Positions 1 to 11,799 of a stretch of 64,000 nt of DNA are shown one piece after another. Positions within the stretch are counted from its first letter, which is position 1. Every line of letters starts with the position of its first letter. This stretch comes from Bimastos eiseni (Eukaryota; Annelida; Clitellata; Crassiclitellata; Lumbricidae): the NCBI GenBank assembly GCA_959347315.1, contig OY365814.1:28962902-29026901 (forward strand). Direction: 5' to 3'. The notes under the pieces are model-generated. The model did no database searches, was not told where the DNA came from, and worked only from the letters and a program-made list of their open reading frames with translations. The translations under genes were made by a program, and so were the position numbers.

Positions 1-1950
1 AACGTCGATCTTGTCCTTCGGGAACTCCAGCAGCTGGTTGTCAGAGAGGTTCAGGGTGATGAGACGGTTCAGGTCGCCGAAGTCTTCCGGGAGTTCTGAC
101 AGCTGGTTCCCGGAGACATCGAGGAACTGGAGGTTGCGCAGCGTCGTAAGTTCCGCGGTGAACTCGACGATGCGATTGTGGGAGACATCGAGGTGCTCCA
201 GTTTGGCAAACGTCTGGAACCGGCTTAGGGACCGGAGACGATTTTCGGAAAGGTTGAGCCGACGGAGGTTGCGCAGCCAGAAGAATCTCTCGGAGAGCGA
301 TTGGAGGTCATTGCCGGAGAGGTCGAGTGTCGACAGCAGACGAAGGCTTCCGACGGATGGAGGAAACTCGGTGAGTTTCAGCTGAGACAGGTTCAAGGTC
401 GTCATCCGGAGGACGTGCGATTCGTCGGCCCCGAGTTTGACGAGGAGCGACCCTCTTACGTCTTCCTCTGGCAGGTGGATAGGGTTCCGGGAAACATCGA
501 GGGAGGTGACGCCCTTCGGAACGATTAGTCCATTCAACTGGTTCCCAGCGAGCCCCAGCTCCTGGAGGGAGACGAGCAAGTCGAGTGTTTTCGGGAGTGC
601 AGCGATCTGATTATCGTTCAACCGCAGCACCTCTAGGCTCCGAAACCTGCGCAGATCGCCCGTCAGGTTCTCCAACCGATTATACGACGCGTCTACGGTC
701 AGGAGTATTTGATCGAGTCCCAGACTTTCAGGGATGAACGCGATGCCGTTGTAAGAGACGTTCAGACGTCGCAGGGACCGTATTCTTCCTATGGCATCTG
801 GAATCTCCGTCAGACGGTTGTGGGAGGTGTCGAGCGAGACAAGGGTTCTTAGGGCGTCGACCGTCTCGGGAATGACGTCGATCTCGTTGTGAGACAGGTC
901 GATCTCCTCGCAGAAGATCAGTCGAGCAATCTGGGGAACCACCTCCAATCGATTCTCCGATAGGTTAACCTTGGTCAGGCAATCGAGCTCTTCGAAGCTG
1001 TTTGGGAGCTCCTGGATCTGGTTGAAGGACAGATCGAGGACCGACAGTTTCCGGAACTGGCCGAATTCCTCCGGAAGCTGATATAACTCGTTGTTGGAAG
1101 CGTACAGTTCGCAAAGGCAGAACTGGAGTTTGCAGATCTCCGGCGGGAGGGTGCGAAGACGATTGAAGGACACGTTTAGCCATTCCAGGTAGCGGAGCGA
1201 TCCGATCTCCGGTAGCAGCTCAGCGATGTTATTATGAGCCACATCGAGCCTCACCAGTCGAGTGAGACATTCGAGCCCCTGGGGTAGAACCTCAAGACTG
1301 TTATATGACGCATCGATGACGTGTATAGAAGGGTTCTTAATGGAAACGGGCGGAAGTTGCGTCAGCTTGTTATGAGAAACGTTCAGGGACATTGGAAGCT
1401 TATAGATGTTCTTTTTCAGAGACTTGATTAGGTTGTTGGAGAGGTCAAGGGTCGTCAGGCTCTTTGCCGTCCCCAGTCGAGCTGGAATCGTCTTGAGGCG
1501 ATTACCGGAAGCGTGGACCTCGGTCAGTGCAGAGGCCTTGTGGATCGTCGCGGGCAGGGCTCGAAGGCTGTTGCCGGATACGTCAAGACTGGTCAGCGAT
1601 TTGAGTCTGGACAGCGACGGCGGGAGTTTGGACATGGCATTGTTGCTGAGGTCGATGTGCTCGAGTCTCTGAAGGGCGGAGATGGATCGTGGAAGGATCT
1701 TGATCCGGTTGTTCTGGGCGTCCAGACGGCGGGTGAAGTTCATCAGTTCCTCGTTCTTGTAGACCTCGACCGGAAGTGCCTTGCTGCTCGTCGTCGAGAA
1801 GTTCAGCTCGAAGAGGTTTCCAGAGGGACCCTGAGGGCGGGTGACGACGTGGCGCTTGACGTGGAAAGGCAAGGCGACCACCTTGCTTCCAGGTCCGATC
1901 GGAGGAGGGGGCTTCTCCTCCTTCTTCTTCATCCGCATTCGAGAACTCAT
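1..1950 (-). CDS. Leucine-rich-repeat protein, 5' part of gene, runs off the left edge
   Basis: The minus-strand frame is open from an ATG at 1950-1948 to the window edge: 650 codons without a stop or intron. The first in-frame stop upstream of this ATG is about 90 bases away with no other ATG between, which supports this start. Residues 1-75 are a basic, proline-containing head (MSSRMRMKKKEEKPPPP) with no signal peptide or membrane segment, so a cytosolic protein is likely. From about residue 75 I count at least 25 repeats of about 23 residues, each with an LDLSxNxLxxLP-like core (LDLSNNLI, LNVSHNKL, LDLSFNQIQELP, LDVSGNQLSELP). This is the SHOC2/Ras-suppressor-type LRR class, known as a protein-protein interaction scaffold. 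One repeat reads LNLSQLKL, with the consensus Asn lost. The C-terminus, and any kinase, ROCO or IQ domain, lies outside the window, so no orthologue is named. Confidence 0.85.
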   Translation of the reverse strand, partial: MSSRMRMKKKEEKPPPPIGPGSKVVALPFHVKRHVVTRPQGPSGNLFELNFSTTSSKALPVEVYKNEELMNFTRRLDAQNNRIKILPRSISALQRLEHIDLSNNAMSKLPPSLSRLKSLTSLDVSGNSLRALPATIHKASALTEVHASGNRLKTIPARLGTAKSLTTLDLSNNLIKSLKKNIYKLPMSLNVSHNKLTQLPPVSIKNPSIHVIDASYNSLEVLPQGLECLTRLVRLDVAHNNIAELLPEIGSLRYLEWLNVSFNRLRTLPPEICKLQFCLCELYASNNELYQLPEEFGQFRKLSVLDLSFNQIQELPNSFEELDCLTKVNLSENRLEVVPQIARLIFCEEIDLSHNEIDVIPETVDALRTLVSLDTSHNRLTEIPDAIGRIRSLRRLNVSYNGIAFIPESLGLDQILLTVDASYNRLENLTGDLRRFRSLEVLRLNDNQIAALPKTLDLLVSLQELGLAGNQLNGLIVPKGVTSLDVSRNPIHLPEEDVRGSLLVKLGADESHVLRMTTLNLSQLKLTEFPPSVGSLRLLSTLDLSGNDLQSLSERFFWLRNLRRLNLSENRLRSLSRFQTFAKLEHLDVSHNRIVEFTAELTTLRNLQFLDVSGNQLSELPEDFGDLNRLITLNLSDNQLLEFPKDKIDV

Positions 1951-2046
1951 TCTCCAATGCGCCTCCTGCAATGTTTCAATGCTGATCAGATCAAGAGTGA
2001 AACAATGTGTTGTGTCTCGTGCTGTGTGAGACTATTGAAGGCTACG

Positions 2047-2185
2047 TACATGTACCTATATTATGTATTATATATGTATGCGAGTACGTAGGTGTGTATG
2101 TATGCATGTATGTGTGTATATATGTATATATGTATGTATGCATGTATGTATGTATGTATGTATGTGTATATGTATGTATGTAAGT
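2047..2185. repeat. (GTAT)n microsatellite
   Basis: Imperfect TATG/TGTA tetranucleotide tract just upstream of the LRR gene start. Confidence 0.9.
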
Positions 2186-2450
2186 AAATGACTACATATC
2201 TATAAGTGTTTGGCTGTATACTATGAGTAAATGACTGCATGTAGATTAAAAGTATGTGGCCACAAATGTAGTAACATGTTTATGTCTACACACTCTAGCA
2301 TGTATGACTGCAGACTTTAAGTAAATTAAGCAAATGGCTGCAGACCATAGGTATGTGATTAACATAGAGACTACAAGTATATGACTCTAGACTATAACTA
2401 AATGACTACAGGACCATAAGTAAATGACTACAGACTAGAAGTAAGTCTGA
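2186..2450. repeat. Degenerate minisatellite, about 22-24 bp unit
   Basis: Diverged repeats of a unit like AGTAAATGACTACAGACTAT recur through this stretch. No coding potential. Confidence 0.5.
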
Positions 2451-3400
2451 ACATGTCCTTAAGCTGTCGAATGAGGCCTCGGTCAGGCTCATGCACTGCA
2501 GGCACAGCTAACCTGCATGAGGAAACACCGACTTTGCCGACGACGACCTGCGCTATAATTATGTAAATAGAATTTTGTTAGAGCAATTTTTATCGTTGTT
2601 AGATTGATCTCGTCTCTGCCTATTTGCACATTGTGTCCGTTGGCCTAGTATTCGGAAACCGAAGGCTTACAGCACTGTTCTTTTTTCTGTTTAGCTTTAT
2701 GTTGAGTCGTGAACACCTCTGAATGAGTGGCGCTATATAAGTGCTCCAGTACATCACATTACCGTAATTGTACAGTCTACAAGGTTCACTAATAGAAAGA
2801 CCTACAATTTACTCTGTTAAGGTCCTTATAGTCTTATTCGATTACAGTACTGCAGTCTTACATATTGGGCTACACTTTCACAGGCTGGCTGTGCTTACGT
2901 TCTAATAATTATCTTTCTGTAATTAGGCCTAACGGTCGAACGAAGTAACGGTGGTCATTTAGCCCTAAAGTTAACATTTATTATAGTCTCATTATGGGTG
3001 ACAAAACACCGACAGCATCTCTTTCACATACCTGTTATCTGCAGTTGAGTTTATCTCAGATCAACTCCGAAAACATCAAGCTGTATTTCAACGCGAGGTT
3101 ACTGCCCTAAGGCTTAGCAACGACTACAGTTCAGTTACAAGGCAACGCTGTCAAATGCCTACGGAGGATCAGCATAAGAAACAGCTGTTAAATTGCGTTG
3201 CACACCTGTGCGCGTCTGTCCGGATGATGTCCGACCTGAATGCGGTCCGGCTGTCGGGATTTACAACCGTCAACGTCACTGAGTCGACGCGTCTCCATAG
3301 CAACGCGTACCGACCAACGACACTTGAGTCGAAGTGCGGCTTGTCTTGATCTCTAGCGAGCTTAGGATTTGACCGATATTGAATTACACGACACGTTCAT
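2451..3400. other. Non-coding stretch
   Basis: AT-rich sequence without a convincing exon. One copy of the GCGCTATATAAGT dispersed motif lies near 2728-2745. Confidence 0.5.
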
Positions 3401-3528
3401 AATATATATACCGTATATACATACACACGGAGCTATACACACACACCACACATATATATATATATATATTATGTTCATGTCTTTGTACATATATACACGC
3501 CGATAAATATTTACATGATACTTATATG

Positions 3529-3589
<61 letters not shown>

Positions 3590-3590
3590 T
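3400..3590. repeat. TA-rich microsatellites
   Basis: Two (TA)n tracts, near 3451-3470 and 3533-3586, inside a TA/CA-rich block. Confidence 0.9.
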
Positions 3591-4145
3591 ATATGTAGCA
3601 TTAGATCATTGGTTGCAATTGAGTGCTCTTTGTCATGTCTGTTAAGTGCTGTTACTCGTTCGGATAAGGTTGACAGGTGCCGAACACTCGCGCAACACGA
3701 ACCTGTCATGGTTGTTATATATGTGCGGCTGCGTTCGTCGAAGACAATTAGGTGCCATGTCTAATCAGCTAAGATTGATTGCGGAAAGAAAAGAAATCAG
3801 ACCCCGGATGTAGATTACTGGGAGGCGGTCGATCTTCCGTTCATCGTCTCTCCGGCAAAACACAATGAATCGTCTTCATTGCACGATTTAAGTTTATTCT
3901 GAGTTTCAACGGCCTCAGTGACGCAGACGAATTTGCTGTTTATACAGCGCTACTACATAGCGCCCTAACAACCCCACTGCCTTCTGCTTGTGTGCTGCTG
4001 TCACGTTTACTGTTTGTAATTAGAAGTTATGTTATCGTCGCTTGCCTTATTGCGTTTCTGATGCACGTGTGTCGATCAACAAAAGGATTGCCATCAAAGA
4101 CGCTAGATATAATATACTTCCACTCCCACTTCCACTACTGTACTA

Positions 4146-4360
4146 CTACAACTACTACTTCCACTAATAGTAATAATGATGATAACAACAACAACAATAA
4201 AGAATGATGCAATTGGTAACAGAGCCGATAATGATGATGACGACGATGACGCTGATGATGAAGAAAATAATAACAATAAAAATGATGATGATGATGTCGA
4301 TAATAATAATAATAACAATAGTTATTATTATTATTATTATCATCATCATCATTATTATTA

Positions 4361-4428
<68 letters not shown>
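4146..4428. repeat. Trinucleotide repeat block (GAT)n then (ATT)n
   Basis: Compound AAC/GAT/AAT/ATT triplets, ending in an almost pure (ATT)n run at 4321-4428. Open frames across it are repeat artefacts. Confidence 0.95.
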
Positions 4429-4429
<1 letters not shown>

Positions 4430-4589
4430 CGCGGTACCTTTGCGACATTGGATTTCAACGACATATATGGGTCGTTCCTAACGTTTTCTTTAAAATTAAA
4501 AAAATAATAAAAATAATGTGTTCAGATTCAGTCCGTGAACGGCACGAGCACAGTAGCCTCACTGTCGTTCAACAATCACTGCTACTTTT

Positions 4590-4650
4590 GTAATCGTCAT
4601 CTGACATTTATAGAGCGCCACTTCAGAAAAGCTCATCAGTGGTGCTCTCG
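4590..4650 (-). repeat. 75-bp dispersed element, copy 1
   Basis: Begins GTAATCGTCATCTGACATTT and continues through TAGAGCGCCACTTC. It is the reverse complement of the family seen at 9130 and 57481. Confidence 0.6.
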
Positions 4651-4797
4651 ACCCGAATCGGCGAAATCCCTGTCAAATAATGACGACTTCAGGCATTTGC
4701 GAAACTGTGTAAGGGACAAACTGAGGACAAGCGAGTCTCTGTTCTCAAGAACGGCCATCCCTCGAGCGGCCGGGTAATTCAAGGCGCCAGTGGTGAC

Positions 4798-4819
4798 TAT
4801 ATATATATATATATATATC

Positions 4820-4848
<29 letters not shown>
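4798..4848. repeat. (TA)n microsatellite
   Basis: Almost pure TA dinucleotides. Confidence 0.95.
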
Positions 4849-4850
<2 letters not shown>

Positions 4851-5459
4851 CGAAGTCATTTCAGTGATTCGGCTCCATCCCTCCCCTGCTGTGGGGATAA
4901 TAATTACCGTTCTCAATCACATCAGAAACTCTGTCTGGATGACCTTTTTATGCATGGGGGGGAGGTTTCTTTGAAGTTTTTGTTTAATTAGAGTCGGCGA
5001 TTGTGTTTCCCAGGCGACGAGAGACAGAGAGCCATGTCATTATGGATCTCATATATTATTAACATTTCCTATTATTACATGTATACGTGGTCTTTTTTTC
5101 GTTGTTTCTCTCATCTGGATCATTCTATCCTCGTCGGAATGAGAATTCCGTGTGGGTTTCAACGAACTCGTGGATCTCCTATTAGCATCGTTCGTCAAGG
5201 GTGGGGACAGCTGCTACCATCTCTGTTCAGTGTGGGTCTGCAGTTCGTGCAAATCCGGGGAGTCTTTATTGGGCGGGGAGTGTGAGTGTATCCATGACTA
5301 GTTTCGGATTAACGACACAGTGTGATAAAAAGGTCATTTTTGTCGCACTTATTCTTTTTCCAGGCTTCCGACTGGTACTACCGAAATGCGGAGTTTGGAC
5401 CCAATGGGGCTTGCGATTTTACGCGAGGGGCTCTCCTCTCCAGACGTCTGCTTTATGTT

Positions 5460-5605
5460 CAGAGGCGGCGATCTCGTTTGAGAGGTGGGGGACACCCAAT
5501 GAGAGGGGTAGGAAATGTGGGGTGGGAAGACGTGTTCCATAACGTGTTCCATCTCTGTAAAAGGTGAGGGAAACTTGTTCCTTCGACCCCCTTTCGGGTT
5601 CGCCG
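5460..5605 (+). repeat. Dispersed GGCGATCTCGTTTGA repeat, copy 1
   Basis: Shares AGAGGCGGCGATCTCGTTTG, GGGGACACCCAA, TAACGTGT, AAAGGTG and the ending CCCTTTCGGGTTCGCC with the block at 52686-52812. A mobile-element fragment of unknown class. Confidence 0.6.
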
Positions 5606-5949
5606 CCACGTTTATGTTCAAAGATCATTATACATGTGACGGATTGTGCGTTAGACAAAGCTTACAGAAAGAATACAGAGAGTCTTAATAATATATTGTG
5701 TTTCTCTGCGTTCGTATTTTCGTAATGATGAGTCGCGAGGGGCCTGACCAATTCACACCGCTGCATATATTCAACAGCTGATCCGACGCCTACATGTAGG
5801 GCATATGCAGCAATACATATGCATCCAGCCCTAGGGATCTTCAACATGTTTCGCATACGCTGAGGGGAGGGAGGCCCCCGGGTGATGGGATTAAGAGTAT
5901 TTCGCGTTAGTAGTCTTATAGTTTCTTAGAGCATTAGGGATCTTTCTAC

Positions 5950-6020
5950 CTCGTGCGTTAAGGATAATAGCAATAATAAAAATAAGAATAGTAATAAGAA
6001 TAATGATAATAATAATAATA

Positions 6021-6051
<31 letters not shown>

Positions 6052-6117
6052 CATTAATAATAATAATAATAATAATAATAAGGATTATAATAATATTCTA
6101 ATTATTATTATTAATAT

Positions 6118-6167
<50 letters not shown>

Positions 6168-6258
6168 TGTCGTTTCAGAAAGCCTTCTCTCGCTCTCTCT
6201 CTCTCCGGGGATTAGCTTTATCAACCCCAGGGGTCAGTATTTACCTCAGGTAAAAAGA

Positions 6259-6294
<36 letters not shown>

Positions 6295-6296
6295 GA
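5950..6296. repeat. (AAT)n/(ATT)n microsatellites
   Basis: Long AAT/ATT runs at about 5966-6165 and 6260-6293, interrupted by a short CT-rich segment. Confidence 0.95.
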
Positions 6297-6401
6297 GAGG
6301 GTAATAACAGGCAATGCAAATAGGTAGCAATCTCCCAATCACATCTCTTTACTCCTGTTGCAGTCGAAACCGCACACAGTCACTTAAGTCTGTCTCAATG
6401 A

Positions 6402-6453
6402 ACTGGGGGAGGGGGGAGGGGGGAGGGGGAGGGGGGAGGGGGGGGAGGGGGGT
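6402..6453 (+). repeat. G-rich tract, possible G-quadruplex
   Basis: About 50 bases of G runs (mostly 5-6 G) separated by single A. Several runs of three or more G with one-base loops fit quadruplex formation on the plus strand. Confidence 0.7.
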
Positions 6454-6947
6454 GGTGCAAAATCTCAGCATCAACAGGTGACCAACGTGAGATCAGCTGT
6501 CACCTTCAGCGTTTACCCGTCGTCCTTCAAGTTGGAAGCTCCGTATATGTTGTGGATACCTCAGACTGGGACAATCGGAAGACTGGACACTGAATGACGA
6601 TTGCGCTTAAAAAGTAATGAAATTAAAGATTAACGAGTTTGTATTTATATTCGATTATTTACGAATAAAAAATATTTTTATTGAAATCTGTTGAAAAATA
6701 AATTTAAAAATAGGAGAAATAACAATCATAACAATAAAAACAGTAATAGATGCAGACCGGAAACTTATGGATTTCCATTGGCTGATATAATATTATGAAC
6801 AAACGGATGTCCAATCAAGTATTCCGATAAATGTCATCCGTTGAATACGTATCAGATCCACAGTTGCAGCCGACACATCTGACTTCGAGACGATGGGGTA
6901 GGCGAGAGTCCGCGTTGATTTTCGGTATAATATTCAATGAAGGATCG

Positions 6948-7168
6948 AGTGTGTGTGTGTGTGTGTGAGTGTGTGTGTGTGTGTGTGTGAGTGTGTGAGT
7001 GAGTGTGTGTGTGAGTGTGTGTGTGAGTGTGTGTGTGTGTGAGTGTGTGAGTGTGTGTGTGTGAGTGTGTGTGAGTGTGTGTGTGTGAGTGTGTGTGTGA
7101 GTGTGTGTGTGTGAGTGTGTGTGTGAGTGTGTGTGTGAGTGTGTGTGTGAGTGTGTGTGTGTGTGTGA
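6948..7168. repeat. (GT)n with regular GAGT interruptions
   Basis: GTGTGTGAGT-type compound microsatellite of about 220 bp. Histidine/threonine-rich frames on the minus strand are artefacts. Confidence 0.95.
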
Positions 7169-7457
7169 ATTAGGAATGCATTGGGTTAACAACGAGCGGA
7201 TGTTGCAATGCCTCTGATTCCCTCAAAAACAATTGCTTCGTATCGATTACCATACGGAGGGTCAATCGGGGTCTTTAAAATATTAAAGTCTGTCCGTCTC
7301 AATGACTCGATCCCAAAAAAGCACTTCTTAGATTGGATCGAAGGCGTAGGGCGAATGATCTGGGTCTCGATCGTGCAACCACGCGTGCACCCGCCTAAAA
7401 ATATGTACACTCACTCATCCACTCTTCCACTGATCCATAAGGAAAACATGATGCGCA

Positions 7458-7870
7458 CCCATCCATCCATCCATCCATCCATCCATCCATCCATCCATCC
7501 ATCCATCCATCCATCCATCCATCCATCAATTTACCCATCCATTCATCCATCCATTCACCCATACATCAGTCCATCCATCCACCCGTCCATCAATCCATTC
7601 ATTCACTCTTCAATTCAGCAATCCCCTCAGTCATCCATCCACCCATCGATCTATCGCTCAGTCGATAGATCGATTCATTTTTATTTGTTTATTCATTTAA
7701 TCATTCATTGAATCATTCATTCATTCATTTAGCCAGCTAGCCAGTCATTCGTTCATTCATTCATTCGCTCTTCATTTCCTTCAATTATTTGTTCATTCCT
7801 TCATTCATTCCTTATTTATTTATTTCCTTCATTCCATCATTCGTTCATTCACCATTCACCCACCCATACA
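7458..7870. repeat. (ATCC)n passing into (ATTC)n
   Basis: Nearly pure ATCC at 7458-7528, then degenerate ATCC/ATTC tetranucleotides to about 7860. Confidence 0.95.
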
Positions 7871-8039
7871 GCGCCTCCGATCCGATGCATCCACTCGAGA
7901 AACTCAACTCACCATCATCATCATCGTCGTCACCCTTAGCAGCAGCAGCAGCAGCAACCGAGAGGTTTTTAGTGCACGGACTGTGCATCCGTCACACACT
8001 GTTACGTCGTCATCGGCAGGTCATCATCCGCTGAACTCA

Positions 8040-9129
8040 GCATCAGCATCTTCATCCGTTGACATCTCGTTCGGCTCCATCGCCCGCTCAGTTTTTCCCG
8101 AAGACCATGGCATCTAGTGAGCTTCATACTTACTTGAAACTTAGCATCATACGACGTAAAGTGATGTAATGTGATGTAAAGTAAGAGCAGAGGTCCTACG
8201 TAATGTAATGTAAAGCAAGAGAGTAGATCGTACGTAGTGCAACGCAGAGTAAAAGAAAATTTCTAGTTGCAAAGAAAATGGTAATTATTTTTGGATGGTA
8301 GGTAAGGTTAGGATAGTAATGGTGCTGCACGATTAATAAGACGGCGATGGGTAAGGTATTGTGAAGTGACGTAGCGTGATGTAATGTTTGATTTTGTAAG
8401 GTTTTATGTTATGCAAGGCATGCATGGTAAAGTGACGATTTGAAAATGTATAGTAACGACGATCTCGTCCAAGCCTGCGATGTCCCGTTGAGGCGATTCG
8501 GCAATAGTTTCCCTGGGGTAAGCCTAGTGAATCCAGACTTTATTTCCGATACCATTCATTCATTCATTTCATGAAGTTGATATAACTCCCTTCAAAAACA
8601 CGTAGGCTTACTCAGAGGCGCTACCAGCTCAACAACAGCAGCTATAGTTAAACTCTAAACGATTCATTTTTATAGCGCACGTAGCCTGCTTTCAAGGGGC
8701 CGAGTGTGAGTAACTTTTGTATTCAAAGAAAACAGAACTCGCCATTTCATTGGTTCAAACTATTGCCGCTGTGAACGTAAGCGTTATGGTAAATCAAGAC
8801 ATTCTAAAATTTTTCTCGATACAGCCTCTAGCTTCCTTTTGAATTGCCGGAAATGACATAACACTTCCAGCTTTCGGGCGAAACCAAACAATTGGGACAC
8901 CATAAAAAGCTAAAGCTTTTACAAGGTGTGAAAGCTTCCCCTGCAGGGGATGAGTGTTTACAAAACGATCGCAATAGACGCCTATTTGTTCTTTTTTGTC
9001 CTCATTTGTCATTGTTAGTCCTTATTTGTCCTTTTCCACCGTAATTTATTCTTGGTCGTCATTATTAAAACGTAATTGTTCATGCATTATATATATTATT
9101 AGTCCTTCTGGTGACAGCTTGAATAATTT
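8040..9129. other. Non-coding stretch with degenerate repeats
   Basis: GTGATGTAATGTAAAG-like degenerate repeats at 8155-8420 and one CATTTTTATAGCGC motif near 8666. I see no supported exon. Confidence 0.4.
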
Positions 9130-9209
9130 CAGCGCTCGTGAGTGAGCCTGTGCCCCCACGCCTTGCCTTTTGACATAGCGCCTTATAAATTTGGAGATTA
9201 CGATTACGA
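9130..9209 (+). repeat. 75-bp dispersed element, copy 2
   Basis: Starts CAGCGCTCGTGAGTGAGCC and ends TTTGGAGATTACGATTACGA. The same start and end occur at 55916 and 57481. Confidence 0.65.
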
Positions 9210-9599
9210 AATACAGAGTATCTCTTACATCTAAACGGGTCATCCCTAGACAACCCCTCTGACTCGACGTAGTACTTGTGGAAGACCCGATAGCGCTTGC
9301 ACTATAGCTTTAAAATAGCACTCTAGAGATGTCGTGTGTGGAATGCAAATGCGAGTCTTTGTTCTACGAAATGTCATTTTGTCTGTCCTTCTTTTTTTCC
9401 CCATTCACCTTGCCTGAATTCGATTGTCCCTGGCTAGTCCTTCGGCTGTGTAGTAAATTTCGTTATTCCTGCGTCGCATCTCTTGGAAGCTTGTTGTCTA
9501 ATTCGTTATTTGCAATCCTACAGGTCGTTTCATTCGAAAGGGTTTGAACTAGCAGACGGAGCAGCGCCTTGAGAGAAGCGACTTTAGGGTCCAAACGAC

Positions 9600-10400
9600 G
9601 CTCCCAAGGGGACGACGAAAGGAACTGAGTAAAACGGAGGAACCGGGAAGAGAAGGAAGGGAAAGACTGGAGGGAGAGGGTTGACTGAAAAGCGATCTTT
9701 TGAAGTAAATGAAGAAGGGGAAGGGAAGGAGAAATGCGAAGACGAAGGAAGAGTGAATGCTGGGGAGAAAGATAAATGAATGGAGCGAGAATGGGTTGAG
9801 AAGAGAGTGATGGAGAAATGCAAGGAATGACGGGAGATGTAGGGAAGAGGGAAGATAGCGTATGGCACGGAGGGAGAGACGTAGAGAAGGAGTAATGCAA
9901 AGTAAAGAGGGTTTGGGGGATGCGCGGCGGGTAGGGAACAAGAATTCAGAGATGAAATCACTAAAGAAGGCAAACAGAGAGATGGGGAGAGAGGGAGGGA
10001 GGGATTGGATGAGCTGACAGACAGACGGATGAAAAGACGGTCGCGCGAAGAAATGGTCGATGAAGGAAAGAAGGGAGGACGAGAGGTCGACGAGTGGAAA
10101 GAAGGACGGAGACGGAGTCAGTTAGAGACAAACAGGCAGACAGACAGGAGGGGAGGTAATGAGAGAGAGAGAGACATACATACATACATACAGAGACAGA
10201 GACAGAGAGACAAAGAGAGAGAGACAGAGAGACACACAGAGAGAGACATAGAGTGTGAGAGACAGAGACAGAGTCAGAAAGACAGAGAGACAGAGAGAGA
10301 CAGAGAGTGAAAAACAGAGAGAGGCAGAAAGGCAGAGTGAGAGTGAGAGAGACAGAGACAGAGGGAGAGAGAAGGGGGATAATAGAGAAAGAGAGATGAG
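9600..10400. repeat. Long purine-rich (GA) tract
   Basis: About 800 bp with strong purine bias on the plus strand. It grades into GAGACAGA repeats at 10150-10380. Serine/leucine-rich minus-strand frames are artefacts. Confidence 0.85.
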
Positions 10401-10644
10401 TGATGGACGTTAATCAAATTAATTACTTCACCGTACGCTCCATCATCACGTCTGTACTCAAACACGCAGCAGCAGCAGCAACAGCAGCAGCAGAGACTGA
10501 GGGGTGAACGAAGGAAGAAGCGTCGAGCATCACGACACCAAACGACAGCATCTGATGCGTCTCTTCTAGGGCGCAGGAACGTCCTCTGCTGCTGAACCTG
10601 CGCCCTTCTGATTAATCGCAACGAACGGTCTCTTATTTTGTTTG

Positions 10645-10735
10645 CTTAACTACACTGTGCCATAAGAAAGATGATAAGCATCGACCTCCTCCTGTGTCCA
10701 GGCTAGGGACTAGCATTGTCAGAGTGAACAGCGTG
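10645..10735 (+). repeat. CCAGGCTTGGGAC dispersed repeat, copy 1
   Basis: Contains ACACTGTGCCATAAGAAAGA, CTCCTCCTGTGTCCAGG and GGGACTAGCATTGTCAGAGT, matching the family at 23806, 53096, 53210, 53455 and 60686. Confidence 0.6.
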
Positions 10736-11299
10736 TCTGTCTGCTGTTCATTCCGACCTCCTTCTCGTTTGTCTCTTCGATTGAACACTTGAAGCCCCGA
10801 TCGCCGCCCCACGTGCACACATCCTCACACGATTGGGTTGACAAAAATAGAAGATTAGTAGTAGCCCAATTAAATTTTGTTTAACTAATCTGATATTCTG
10901 TAAAAATAATCAGATTTTCCTTAATCAAAACTAATCTAATCTCAGCTCATACCTATTTATTTACGTCTTATAAACTTATCGGATCCAGTAATTGCAATCT
11001 GATCCTTTCTGATATACTAACCTGATCTCAATCCGAATTGATCCGAACCCCATCCCACCTAATCTAATCAACAAATCCTCTTGACTTCTATAGAGCCTGT
11101 TTGTATACTTAGCTCTACACTTTCTTTGCTTTTAAATGTCACGAGTCTCACGACATCGTATTCTTGGAGATTGCTTCTACGCTCTCCGATGAGTATGCGC
11201 TCTCAACGCATGCATGGGGGAGACTGAAGAAGTGGCTCAGGTGGCTGCTTCTCCCGTGCCAATTACTCCGATTCCTCTGTGAACGAAAGGAAGAGACTT

Positions 11300-11640
11300 G
11301 GAATGCGCAGTAGGAGGGGAAGGGGAGGAAGAGGAGGAAGAGAAGCAGTTGGAGAATAAGGAGGAGGACCAACAGGAGGTGAAAGTGAATGAGAAACAGA
11401 AGAAAGAGGAGGTGAAGAGAAGAAAGATGAGGCGGATGATGAAGAAGAAGGATAGAGGAATAAGAGGAAGAGATAGAGGACAAGTAAGCGGAGGAAGATG
11501 AAGAGAAGAAGAACAGAAGAAGGAGAAGGAGAAGGCAGATGTGGAGGAGAATAAAGAGAAAGAGACGGAGGAGGAGAATGAGAATTGGAGGTAGTAGGAG
11601 AGGGAGGAGGAGAGGGAGGATTGAATTCCACATCGAATAA
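11300..11640. repeat. Purine-rich GGA/GAA tract
   Basis: About 340 bp of AGG/GAA/GAG triplets. A second block of CTGT tetranucleotides follows at 11739-11780. Confidence 0.85.
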
Positions 11641-11749
11641 CACAATATAGTGTCGAAGTGAACAGTTCATTTCAATCAGATTAGCGTCTCTGATTTTTAT
11701 AGCGCCTTTTCAATGAGATTTGTTGTTACGTAGCCTACCTCTCTGTCTT

Positions 11750-11782
<33 letters not shown>

Positions 11783-11799
11783 ATCCAATACATTATGCC

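Noticed and set aside
5372..5458. Possible exon after TTTTTCCAG with a WYYRNAEFGPNG-like peptide
   Set aside because: It runs directly into the dispersed repeat at 5460 and lacks a donor in frame.
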